Shown: positions 16,785-25,247 of the stretch, piece after piece
Layout of the letters: every line of letters starts with the position of its first letter
Position numbering within the stretch: the first letter of the stretch is position 1
From: DATESN01 sp035270785
GTDB taxonomy: Bacteria > Bacillota > Clostridia > Lachnospirales > Lachnospiraceae
NCBI GenBank assembly: GCA_035270785.1
Contig: DATESN010000031.1
Location: forward strand, 33,657 to 97,656
DNA: 64,000 nucleotides
Direction: 5' to 3'
The notes under the pieces: model-generated
Told to the model about the DNA's origin: nothing
Databases searched by the model: none
The model's input: only the letters and a program-made list of their open reading frames with translations
Made by a program: the position numbers and the translations under genes

Positions 16785-18173
16785 ATGGCACAGCTTTGGG
16801 GCGGACGTTTTACTAAGGAAACAGATGATTTGGTTTTTGCATTTAATGCATCTATTTCCTTTGATAAAAAGTTATATAAACAAGATATTGAAGGCAGTAT
16901 AGCGCATGTAATCATGTTAGAGAAACAAGGGATTTTAATTGCGGAAGAAAAAGATTCTATTGTGAAAGGTTTAATTAGTATTCGCGATGATATTGAATCG
17001 GGAAAATTAGAGATCACAGAAAAATATGAAGATATTCACAGTTTTGTGGAAGCCAATTTAATTGATAGAATTGGAGAAAACGGTAAAAAACTTCATACGG
17101 GTAGAAGCCGTAATGATCAAGTTGCTCTTGACATGAGATTGTATACTAGAGTTGAGGTGTTAACAGTAGATGCTCTTTTACATGATCTATTAATGACTAT
17201 CATAGAAATTATGAAAACAAATTTAGATACTTATATGCCTGGATTTACTCATTTACAAAAGGCTCAACCAATTACCTTGGCTCATCACTTGGGGGCATAT
17301 TTTGAAATGTTTAAAAGAGATCGTTTAAGAATGAAAGATATTTATATGCGGATGAATTATTGTCCACTAGGAGCAGGGGCACTTGCTGGGACAACTTATG
17401 ATTTAGATAGAAATTATACGGCGTCTCTGTTAGGCTTTGAAGGGCCTACACAAAATAGTATGGATAGTGTTTCCGATCGTGATTATGTGATTGAGTTCTT
17501 GTCTGCAATCTCTACCATCATGATGCATCTAAGTCGTTTTTCAGAAGAAATTATTATTTGGAATTCAAATGAATATCAATTTGTGGAAATAGATGATGCT
17601 TATTCAACGGGAAGCAGCATTATGCCACAAAAAAAGAATCCTGACATTGCTGAATTAGTAAGAGGAAAGACGGGAAGAGTATATGGTGCTTTAACTGCAA
17701 TACTAACTACAATGAAGGGGTTACCTCTTGCTTATAATAAAGATATGCAAGAAGATAAAGAACTAACTTTTGATGCAATTGATACTGTGAAAAATTGCCT
17801 TACTTTATTTACAGGAATGCTTGCAACTATGAAATTTAATAAAGAGATAATGGCAAAAAGCGCCATGAATGGTTTTACTAATGCTACAGACGCTGCAGAT
17901 TATTTAGTTAAAAAAGGTATGCCCTTCAGAGATGCACATGGGGTGATTGGTTCTTTAGTATTATATTGCATTGATAAAGATAAATGTATCGAGGAATTAT
18001 CCATTACAGAATTAAAAAAAATCAGTCCTTTTTTTGATATTGACTTATATGATGCGGTGAGCTTAAAAACTTGTGTTGAAAAAAGATTAACAATAGGCGC
18101 ACCTAGTACAGAAGCAATGAATAAAGTTATTGCAATTAATCAAGCTTATCTAGAAAATGATTGGGAAAAATAA
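16785..18173 (+). CDS. argH: argininosuccinate lyase
   Basis: ArgH splits argininosuccinate into arginine and fumarate, the last step of arginine synthesis. The protein begins MAQLWGGRFT and contains the fumarase/aspartase-superfamily signature GSSIMPQKKNPD near 275-286, with the catalytic Ser in its flexible loop. HTGRSRNDQ near 105 binds substrate. I start at 16785 rather than the in-frame TTG at 16770 because GGAGG lies inside the longer version at ideal spacing. 462 residues is usual. The usual partner argG is not in the window; asd follows 27 bases later. Confidence 0.96.
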   Translation: MAQLWGGRFTKETDDLVFAFNASISFDKKLYKQDIEGSIAHVIMLEKQGILIAEEKDSIVKGLISIRDDIESGKLEITEKYEDIHSFVEANLIDRIGENGKKLHTGRSRNDQVALDMRLYTRVEVLTVDALLHDLLMTIIEIMKTNLDTYMPGFTHLQKAQPITLAHHLGAYFEMFKRDRLRMKDIYMRMNYCPLGAGALAGTTYDLDRNYTASLLGFEGPTQNSMDSVSDRDYVIEFLSAISTIMMHLSRFSEEIIIWNSNEYQFVEIDDAYSTGSSIMPQKKNPDIAELVRGKTGRVYGALTAILTTMKGLPLAYNKDMQEDKELTFDAIDTVKNCLTLFTGMLATMKFNKEIMAKSAMNGFTNATDAADYLVKKGMPFRDAHGVIGSLVLYCIDKDKCIEELSITELKKISPFFDIDLYDAVSLKTCVEKRLTIGAPSTEAMNKVIAINQAYLENDWEK

Positions 18174-18200
18174 TATTATATATTAAGGAGAAAATAAAAA

Positions 18201-19286
18201 ATGAATGAAAAATTAAAAGTAGGAATTTTAGGCGGAACTGGCATGGTAGGACAGAGATTTATAACGTTGTTAGAAAATCACCCTTGGTTTGACGTAACAA
18301 CAATCGCAGCTAGCCCACGATCTGCTGGAAAAACATATGAAGAAGCAGTTGGTGACAGATGGAAAATGACAACACCAATGCCAGAATCTATTAAAAAGTT
18401 AATTGTTATGAATGTAAATGAAGTTGAAAAGGTTGCCTCAGAAGTTGATTTTGTTTTTAGCGCAGTAGACATGACAAAAGAAGAAATAAAAGCCATTGAA
18501 ATTGCATATGCCAAAACAGAAACACCAGTAGTAAGCAATAATAGTGCTCATAGATGGACACCAGATGTACCTATGGTTGTTCCGGAAATCAATCCTGAGC
18601 ATATGGAAGTTATTAAATTTCAAAAAGAAAGACTAGGTACAACACGTGGATTTATAGCAGTGAAACCAAATTGCTCCATTCAAAGTTATGCTCCAGTATT
18701 AACAGCCTGGAAAGAGTTTGAACCATATGAAGTTGTTGCAACCACATATCAAGCTATTTCTGGAGCAGGAAAAACATTTGTTGAATGGCCAGAAATGGTT
18801 GAAAATATTATTCCATATATTGGTGGAGAAGAAGAAAAAAGTGAAAAAGAGCCTTTGAGAATTTGGGGTGAAATCAAAAATGGAGTCATTGAACCTGCTA
18901 CATCCCCAGTGATTACATGTCAATGCATTCGTGTCCCAGTTTTAAACGGACATACCGCTGCTGTTTTTGTAAAATTCAGAATACAACCTACCAAACAACA
19001 ATTAATTGATAAGTTAATTGAATTTAAGGGTGTACCTCAAGAACTAAACCTTCCAAGTGCGCCAAAACAATTTATTCAATATTTAGAAGAGGATAATCGT
19101 CCACAGGTTCAGATGGATGTTGATTATGAAAATGGAATGGGAATTTCAGTTGGTCGTATTCGTGAAGACTCTGTATATGATTGGAAGTTTGTAGGTCTGT
19201 CTCATAACACAGTTCGTGGTGCAGCTGGTGGAGCAGTCCTTTGTGCAGAATTATTAAAAGCACAAGGATATATTACTAAAAAATAA
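18201..19286 (+). CDS. asd: aspartate-semialdehyde dehydrogenase, archaeal/fungal type
   Basis: Asd reduces aspartyl phosphate to aspartate semialdehyde, the branch point to lysine, diaminopimelate, threonine and methionine. The NADP-binding GGTGMVGQRF lies near 10-19, the catalytic Cys in KPNCSIQSY (about 157) and the active-site His in RVPVLNGHTAAVFV (about 250). The length and motif pattern fit the archaeal/fungal subfamily rather than the E. coli type. The Shine-Dalgarno is AAGGAG. It forms part of a long same-strand run with argH. Confidence 0.95.
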   Translation: MNEKLKVGILGGTGMVGQRFITLLENHPWFDVTTIAASPRSAGKTYEEAVGDRWKMTTPMPESIKKLIVMNVNEVEKVASEVDFVFSAVDMTKEEIKAIEIAYAKTETPVVSNNSAHRWTPDVPMVVPEINPEHMEVIKFQKERLGTTRGFIAVKPNCSIQSYAPVLTAWKEFEPYEVVATTYQAISGAGKTFVEWPEMVENIIPYIGGEEEKSEKEPLRIWGEIKNGVIEPATSPVITCQCIRVPVLNGHTAAVFVKFRIQPTKQQLIDKLIEFKGVPQELNLPSAPKQFIQYLEEDNRPQVQMDVDYENGMGISVGRIREDSVYDWKFVGLSHNTVRGAAGGAVLCAELLKAQGYITKK

Positions 19287-19309
19287 AAAACTGATTAGGA
19301 GGCATTATA

Positions 19310-21031
19310 ATGGACGAGCTACATTATCAAATTGATTTATTATCTGCAATGAATCAAAAAATGGGTAGTAGTGAAAAAATGTATCGTCTTGTTTGCGATA
19401 CATCCGATAATGCCTTTCTTTATTATTCTTTTAAAGAAAATAGGATGATGTTATTTGGTAACTGGAATCACTTTTTCGATTTTACTATAGAGAGTTTTAA
19501 GGAAATTGGTAAAGTTTATGATGTTTTTTTGGATAAATATATTATTCCATTACGTGACCTTTTCTTTATAGAAAAAGAAGGTATTGAAAAGAAATCCATT
19601 GAATGTTGCTATTTAGATGGAAAGAGATGGATTGAATGTGAAGTAGTTATGATATATGATGAAGATAAAAACCCACAGGAAAAGATTATTCGTTTTAAAG
19701 ATATTTCAAAATTCAAAAGACAGAATGAAGAATTGAAGTATCTGACATATTTTGATAATTTAACAGGTTTATTTAATCGTAATTATTTCGTTCGATTATT
19801 AGCAGAATGGCTAAGAAATGCAGAAGAGGATAAATCAGTTGTAGCGGTAATGTTTATTGATATTGATGATTTTCGCAAGATAAATGACGGAATGGGTCTT
19901 ATAGTGGGAGATGAATTAGTTCAAATATTTGGTCAATATTTAGGGGATTTTCAATCCGACAAAGTGATTGTATCTCATTTCAATAGTGATCTTTTTTGTA
20001 TTGGAATCTATGATCCATGTGGAACAAGAAGTGTTGAACATATATATAAAGCAATCCAAAACAAACTTGAAAGTTCATTTTTACTATCTAGTCGACAGGA
20101 ACTAAAAATCACAATGTGCGCAGGGGTGGCTGAGTTTCCCGAGGCTGCTAAATTTGCATTAGATTTAATTAACTGTGCAGAAATAGTGATGTTTAAAGCG
20201 AAAATGGCAGGAAAAAATGCGATTCAATACTTTGACGCACCAATTATGGATGAATTTATTAATAATTTAACCATTGAAAATGAGTTAAAAGAAGCAATTT
20301 CTGGAAAGCAGTTCTCTCTGTTTTATCAACCACAATATGATACAGTATCAGGAAGTTTAAGGGGAGTTGAAGCACTCATACGATGGAAAAACTTTAATGG
20401 AAACATGGTTAGTCCATCAGATTTCATACCAATTGCGGAGCGTAATGGATCTATCGTTTCTATCGGTAATTGGGTAATAGAAGAAGCAGTCAGTACATAT
20501 TCCTTATGGAAGAGAAAGTTTAACTGCAGAATGATATTATCAATTAATATTTCTGCAATTCAATATAAAAAACCGGATTTTGTAAGTCACTTAATTGGTA
20601 TATTAAATAAATATAATATAAGTCCTGAAGAAATAGAATTAGAAATAACAGAGAGCGTTTTAATTGACGATTTCAAAGAAGTGATAGATAAAATGCATGC
20701 ATTACGAGATTACGGATTTCGAGTTTCCTTGGATGATTTCGGAACGGGATTTTCCTCTTTAGCTTATTTAAAAGGTCTTCCCATAGATACGTTAAAGATT
20801 GACAAGAGTTTTATTGATACAGTGGTTTCTGATGACTCTACGAGAATTATAACAGAATCTATTATCACTATGGTTAAAAAACTTGGATTTGAAACAGTTG
20901 CTGAAGGTGTTGAAACACTAAAGCAATTTGACTATTTAAAACAAATCAAATGTGATTATATTCAAGGGTATTATTTAGGACACCCAATGTGTCAGGATGA
21001 TATTGAAAAGTTAATAATAGAAAAAATGTAA
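19310..21031 (+). CDS. cyclic-di-GMP phosphodiesterase: degenerate GGDEF plus EAL
   Basis: Domains in order: an N-terminal sensory region of PAS-like character (about 20-135), a GGDEF domain (about 145-310) opening LTGLFNRNYF, and an EAL domain (about 325-570). The GGDEF signature is replaced by FNSDLF near 225, so cyclase activity is unlikely. The EAL core is complete: GVEALIRW, SINISAIQ, LEITESVL, LDDFGTGFSS, LKIDKSFI, VAEGVETL and a downstream QGY. The likely activity is cleavage of c-di-GMP, with the dead GGDEF perhaps binding GTP as a regulator. No membrane span. The AGGAGG Shine-Dalgarno lies 23 bases after asd. Confidence 0.93.
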   Translation: MDELHYQIDLLSAMNQKMGSSEKMYRLVCDTSDNAFLYYSFKENRMMLFGNWNHFFDFTIESFKEIGKVYDVFLDKYIIPLRDLFFIEKEGIEKKSIECCYLDGKRWIECEVVMIYDEDKNPQEKIIRFKDISKFKRQNEELKYLTYFDNLTGLFNRNYFVRLLAEWLRNAEEDKSVVAVMFIDIDDFRKINDGMGLIVGDELVQIFGQYLGDFQSDKVIVSHFNSDLFCIGIYDPCGTRSVEHIYKAIQNKLESSFLLSSRQELKITMCAGVAEFPEAAKFALDLINCAEIVMFKAKMAGKNAIQYFDAPIMDEFINNLTIENELKEAISGKQFSLFYQPQYDTVSGSLRGVEALIRWKNFNGNMVSPSDFIPIAERNGSIVSIGNWVIEEAVSTYSLWKRKFNCRMILSINISAIQYKKPDFVSHLIGILNKYNISPEEIELEITESVLIDDFKEVIDKMHALRDYGFRVSLDDFGTGFSSLAYLKGLPIDTLKIDKSFIDTVVSDDSTRIITESIITMVKKLGFETVAEGVETLKQFDYLKQIKCDYIQGYYLGHPMCQDDIEKLIIEKM

Positions 21032-21068
21032 CAATCGTTATTTGATTGCAATCCCTTGGAGGAACTCT

Positions 21069-22433
21069 ATGATCCTAAACCGTGAAATGGAACTTGCATA
21101 TTTGTATCAGTGCTATGAAAAAGCAGGCAGTCAACTAGTCGTTGTATATGGCCAAAAAAATATTGGTAAAAAGATGTTACTTAAGGAATTCACTTCCAAT
21201 AAGCCTAATTATTATTTTAAAGCGTGCGCTAGCACCGAGAGACAGCAACAATATTTATGGGCCAATGAATTAAGAATGGATGGAAAAGAGATTCAAGAGT
21301 ATCCTTCTTATCATGAGATTTTTTCAATGATGAATAATATAAATTCCCAAAAATTCATTTATATCATTGATGATTTTAGTTATCTAACAAAAACCAACCA
21401 AAGTTTTATGAATGATATCATTAAACTATTACATAATGATGAATCAAAAAAAGAAGTCCTTGTGATTTTATGTAGTTCTTCTGTTGGTTTTGTTGAAAAT
21501 AATATGGTTTCAATCATTGGAAAAGCCGCATTTGAAATATCTGGGTTTTTAAAAATAAAAGAATTAGGATATTTTGATATTCTCTCTTATTATACAAACT
21601 ATAGTAAGCAAGAATGTCTTCAAGTTTATTCCATTCTTGGCGGTGTTCCAGGGTTATGGAATTATTTTGATGATTCTATTTCAGTAAAGAAAAATATTTG
21701 TTTGAAAATACTGCAAGCAGGATCCGCCCTACAGGACGAAGGAAGTAGAATCATTAAAGACGAACTTCGTGAATTAAGTGTATATTCAACAATATTGTCG
21801 ACAATAGCTGGTGGAAAACACAAATTAAATGATCTATATATTCATACAAGTTTTTCCCGTGCTAAAATAAGCGTATATTTAAAAAACTTAATGGAGTTAG
21901 AAATTATTGAAAAGGTGAATTCATTTGAAACACCGGCAAGAGAAAACACACAAAAAGGTCTTTATAGGATAGCAAATCATGTTGTTAATTTTTATTTTTG
22001 CTATATCTATCCACATGTAAGTAAGCTAAATCAAATTGGGGTAGAGGAATTTTATGAAAGATTTATTAGCAAACAATTAAATCAGTATGTTTCCAATTAT
22101 TTTGAAAAAGTTTGTATGCAATATATGGAGAAACAAAATAACGAAGGTGCATTACCTATTAAATTTATAAAAAATGGAGAATGGGTTGGTAAGGTAGGCA
22201 CAATTCCTATTATAGCAGAAAATGAAATGGGAGAATTCATCATTGGAATTTGTAATTACGAAAGTAAGACCATGCCTTATGATGATTATGAATGGTTATT
22301 ATTTTGTGCTTCAAAAGCAAAAATGGAAGCCACATATTTCTATTTATTTACAGTGAATGGATTTGATAAAATGATACTTCAAGAGGCTAGTAGTAATACT
22401 AACTTGAAAATAGTTCTTTTGGATGATTTCTAA
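21069..22433 (+). CDS. AAA-type ATPase with DUF234-like C-terminus, degenerate P-loop
   Basis: The layout follows the archaeal-type ATPase family: N-terminal NREMELAYLYQCYEKAG, nucleotide-binding region, a winged-helix region (about 230-285) and a C-terminal segment resembling the nuclease-like DUF234 domain (GEFIIGICNYESKTM). The Walker A position reads VVVYGQKNIGKKMLLKEF, so the Ser/Thr after GK is Lys. Walker B (KFIYIIDDFSYL, near 100) is intact. ATP hydrolysis may therefore be lost. I start at 21069 because TTGGAGG precedes this ATG; the longer TTG start would swallow the Shine-Dalgarno. The gene lies directly before topB. Function is unknown. Confidence 0.8.
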   Translation: MILNREMELAYLYQCYEKAGSQLVVVYGQKNIGKKMLLKEFTSNKPNYYFKACASTERQQQYLWANELRMDGKEIQEYPSYHEIFSMMNNINSQKFIYIIDDFSYLTKTNQSFMNDIIKLLHNDESKKEVLVILCSSSVGFVENNMVSIIGKAAFEISGFLKIKELGYFDILSYYTNYSKQECLQVYSILGGVPGLWNYFDDSISVKKNICLKILQAGSALQDEGSRIIKDELRELSVYSTILSTIAGGKHKLNDLYIHTSFSRAKISVYLKNLMELEIIEKVNSFETPARENTQKGLYRIANHVVNFYFCYIYPHVSKLNQIGVEEFYERFISKQLNQYVSNYFEKVCMQYMEKQNNEGALPIKFIKNGEWVGKVGTIPIIAENEMGEFIIGICNYESKTMPYDDYEWLLFCASKAKMEATYFYLFTVNGFDKMILQEASSNTNLKIVLLDDF

Positions 22434-22458
22434 AAAAATAAGTAGAATGGAAATGAGA

Positions 22459-24516
22459 ATGGGTAAAAAATTATTTATTGCAGAAAAACCAAGTGTTGCA
22501 AAGGAATTTGCAAAAGCTTTAAAATTAAAAACCAATAATTATGATGGGTATATGGAATCAGAAGGATGCGTAATTACCTGGTGTGTTGGACATTTAGTTA
22601 CCATGAGTTATCCAGACGTTTATGATGAAAAATATAAAAGATGGACATTAGCAACTATCCCGTTCATTCCATCTGTCTATAAATATGAAGTTATTGATAG
22701 TGTTAAAAAACAGTACAATACGGTGAGTAAATTATTAAATAGGGAGGATGTGGATACGATTTATGTATGCACTGATTCCGGGCGTGAAGGGGAGTACATT
22801 TATCGATTAGTAGAAGCAAAAGCTAATGTTTCAGGAAAAATTCGTAAAAGAGTATGGATTGATTCCCAAACAGAAGAGGAAATATTACGAGGAATTAAGG
22901 AAGCAAAAGATTTATCGGAGTATGATAATATTTGTAAGGCAGCTTATTTACGAGCAAAAGAAGATTACTTGATGGGAATTAATTTTTCTAGAGTTTTAAC
23001 ATTAAAATACGGGCAATCTATTAAAAATTACTTAAATTCTGACAAAGGTGTTGTTTCGGTTGGTAGAGTAATGACCTGCGTTTTAGGAATGATTGTAAAA
23101 CGTGAACGGGAAGTAAGAAGCTTTGATAAAACACCTTTTTATAGAGTTTTAGGCAAATTTATCTTAGGAGAAAGTGAATTTGACGGTGAATGGAGAACGA
23201 CAGAGCATTCACGCTATTACAACTCCCCTTTTTTATATAAAGAAAATGGATTCAAAGATGAAAATCATGGAAAAGAACTTGTTCAATATTTATCAGAAAT
23301 ACCAATGGCTGATTCCATTATAAAGAATGTAGAAAAAAAGAAAGAAGTGAAAAATCCACCTCTTCTTTATAACCTTGCAGAACTGCAAAATGATTGCTCG
23401 AAATTATTTAAAATTAGTCCCGATGAGACACTTCGCTATGTTCAAGAGATGTATGAAAAGAAAATGGTTACCTATCCTAGAACCGATGCAAGGGTTTTAT
23501 CAACGGCCGTTTCAAAGGAAATATTTAAAAACTTAAATGGACTAAAAAATTATGCTCTTGTGTCAGAATATGTGGATGAAGTTTTACAAATGGGTAGTTA
23601 TAAGTCTATCGCAAAAACAAGATATGTAAATGATAGCCAAATCACAGATCATTATGCAATAATACCGACTGGGCAAGGACTTGGTTCTTTAAATTCCTTA
23701 AATCCTATTGCTACTCATATTTATGAAATTATAGTAAGAAGGTTTTTATGTATCTTTTATCCTGCATCAATCTATCAAAAAATCAACTTAGTAATCTCTA
23801 TAAAGGAGGAATGTTTTTTTTCAACATTTAAGGTTTTGGTGGACGAAGGGTATCAAAAAGCAAATAAATTTTCCTTTATTAAGAAAACAAACATCCCTAA
23901 AAAAGAGCTTTCTTCTCAAAAAGAGGATAAGAGTTCCAAAAATAGTGCTGATAATCAAGAAATTAAAGAGGATGAACCCGGATTTGATCACAACTTTTTC
24001 GAACAATTAAGTAAATTGAAGAAAGGTCAAGTGATTCCCTTCATAGAATTTATGATTAAAGAAGGGGAAACGTCTCCTCCAAAACGTTATTCTTCTGGAT
24101 CTATTATTTTAACTATGGAAAATGCAGGTCAGTTCATTGAAGATGAAGAGCTTCGTGTACAAATGAAAGGAAGTGGAATTGGAACTTCCGCTACAAGAGC
24201 AGAAATACTTAAAAAACTTGTACATATTAACTATTTGGCATTAAATAAAAAAACCCAAATTATTACGCCAACATTAATGGGAGAAGTAATTTATGATGTA
24301 GTTGATAATTCCATCAAATCCCTGCTTGACCCATCTTTAACAGCAAGTTGGGAAAAAGGACTAGATAAAGTTGCATGTGGTGAGATTACCAATGAAGAGT
24401 ATATGGTAAAACTAGATGGTTTTGTAAGAAGAAGAACGAATGCAGTAAAACAATTAAACAATCAAGGGTACTTATACTCTAAATTTGATCAAGCAAAAGT
24501 TTATTATAAAAAATAA
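22459..24516 (+). CDS. topB: DNA topoisomerase III-type enzyme
   Basis: Type IA topoisomerases cut and rejoin one DNA strand to remove supercoils or decatenate. The TOPRIM domain starts LFIAEKPSVAKEFA and carries DSGREGEYIY near 109-118. The catalytic Tyr is in TYPRTD (Tyr about 339). A C-terminal GTSATRAEIL motif is present. A charged insertion rich in Lys, Glu and Ser lies near 487-520, and there are no zinc fingers. Starts at 22423, 22447 and 22453 are also in frame; I chose 22459 because MGKKLFIAEKPS is the conserved start and this avoids overlap with the preceding gene. 685 residues is typical. Confidence 0.93.
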   Translation: MGKKLFIAEKPSVAKEFAKALKLKTNNYDGYMESEGCVITWCVGHLVTMSYPDVYDEKYKRWTLATIPFIPSVYKYEVIDSVKKQYNTVSKLLNREDVDTIYVCTDSGREGEYIYRLVEAKANVSGKIRKRVWIDSQTEEEILRGIKEAKDLSEYDNICKAAYLRAKEDYLMGINFSRVLTLKYGQSIKNYLNSDKGVVSVGRVMTCVLGMIVKREREVRSFDKTPFYRVLGKFILGESEFDGEWRTTEHSRYYNSPFLYKENGFKDENHGKELVQYLSEIPMADSIIKNVEKKKEVKNPPLLYNLAELQNDCSKLFKISPDETLRYVQEMYEKKMVTYPRTDARVLSTAVSKEIFKNLNGLKNYALVSEYVDEVLQMGSYKSIAKTRYVNDSQITDHYAIIPTGQGLGSLNSLNPIATHIYEIIVRRFLCIFYPASIYQKINLVISIKEECFFSTFKVLVDEGYQKANKFSFIKKTNIPKKELSSQKEDKSSKNSADNQEIKEDEPGFDHNFFEQLSKLKKGQVIPFIEFMIKEGETSPPKRYSSGSIILTMENAGQFIEDEELRVQMKGSGIGTSATRAEILKKLVHINYLALNKKTQIITPTLMGEVIYDVVDNSIKSLLDPSLTASWEKGLDKVACGEITNEEYMVKLDGFVRRRTNAVKQLNNQGYLYSKFDQAKVYYKK

Positions 24517-24553
24517 AATGAATGCATGAAAATCATGCTGATTGGAGTCGTTT

Positions 24554-25225
24554 ATGCAAGGAGCTATGGTAGAAAGTTTATATAATTTAGAGGAAACAAT
24601 TGCAAAAGATTTCTTTTGTGGAGTCACCTATCCATGGGAATTACTTCCTAAAATAAGCGAATATATTATGACACTTGGAAATAGTTTGGATAAAAATAAA
24701 TTTAATAAAATTGGTGATAATGTTTGGATTTCTAAAACTGCCATTATTTTTCCTAGTGCATATATTCATGGTCCAGCAATTATTGATGAAGAAGCAGAGA
24801 TTAGGCATTGTGCTTTTATCCGTGGAAATGCGATAATAGGAAAAGGCGCTGTTGTTGGCAATTCTACAGAGCTAAAGAATGTCATTTTATTTAATAAGGT
24901 TCAAGTTCCACATTATAATTATGTGGGTGATAGTATTTTAGGATATAAGGCACATATGGGTGCGGGTTCCATCACATCTAATGTTAAGAGTGATAAAACA
25001 TTAGTAATGGTACGGTCGTGTGATGAAATAATAGGTACGGGAATTAAAAAGTTTGGTGCAATGATTGGTGATGAAGTAGAAGTGGGTTGCAGTAGTGTGT
25101 TGAATCCAGGGACTGTCATTGGTCGAAATTCAGACATTTATCCTTTGTCTAGTGTAAGGGGATTTATACCAGAGAATAGTATTTTTAAGGATCAGGGAAA
25201 TATAGTCACTAAAAGTAAATTGTAA
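24554..25225 (+). CDS. left-handed beta-helix (hexapeptide repeat) transferase-like protein
   Basis: From about residue 55 onward the sequence follows hexapeptide-repeat rhythm (I/V-G-x-x repeats such as IIGKGAVVGNSTELKN and AMIGDEVEVGCSSVLNPGTVIGRNSDIYP). This gives the beta-helix of the C-terminal domain of sugar-nucleotide pyrophosphorylases and acyltransferases. There is no N-terminal Rossmann nucleotidyltransferase domain, only about 50 residues of helical lead-in, so it could be a stand-alone acyltransferase or a pyrophosphorylase fragment. I chose ATG 24554, which has a TTGGAG site; ATG 24566 has AAGGAG too close. Substrate is unknown. Confidence 0.8.
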   Translation: MQGAMVESLYNLEETIAKDFFCGVTYPWELLPKISEYIMTLGNSLDKNKFNKIGDNVWISKTAIIFPSAYIHGPAIIDEEAEIRHCAFIRGNAIIGKGAVVGNSTELKNVILFNKVQVPHYNYVGDSILGYKAHMGAGSITSNVKSDKTLVMVRSCDEIIGTGIKKFGAMIGDEVEVGCSSVLNPGTVIGRNSDIYPLSSVRGFIPENSIFKDQGNIVTKSKL

Positions 25226-25247
25226 AAGTTATAAGAAGGAGCGAAGC

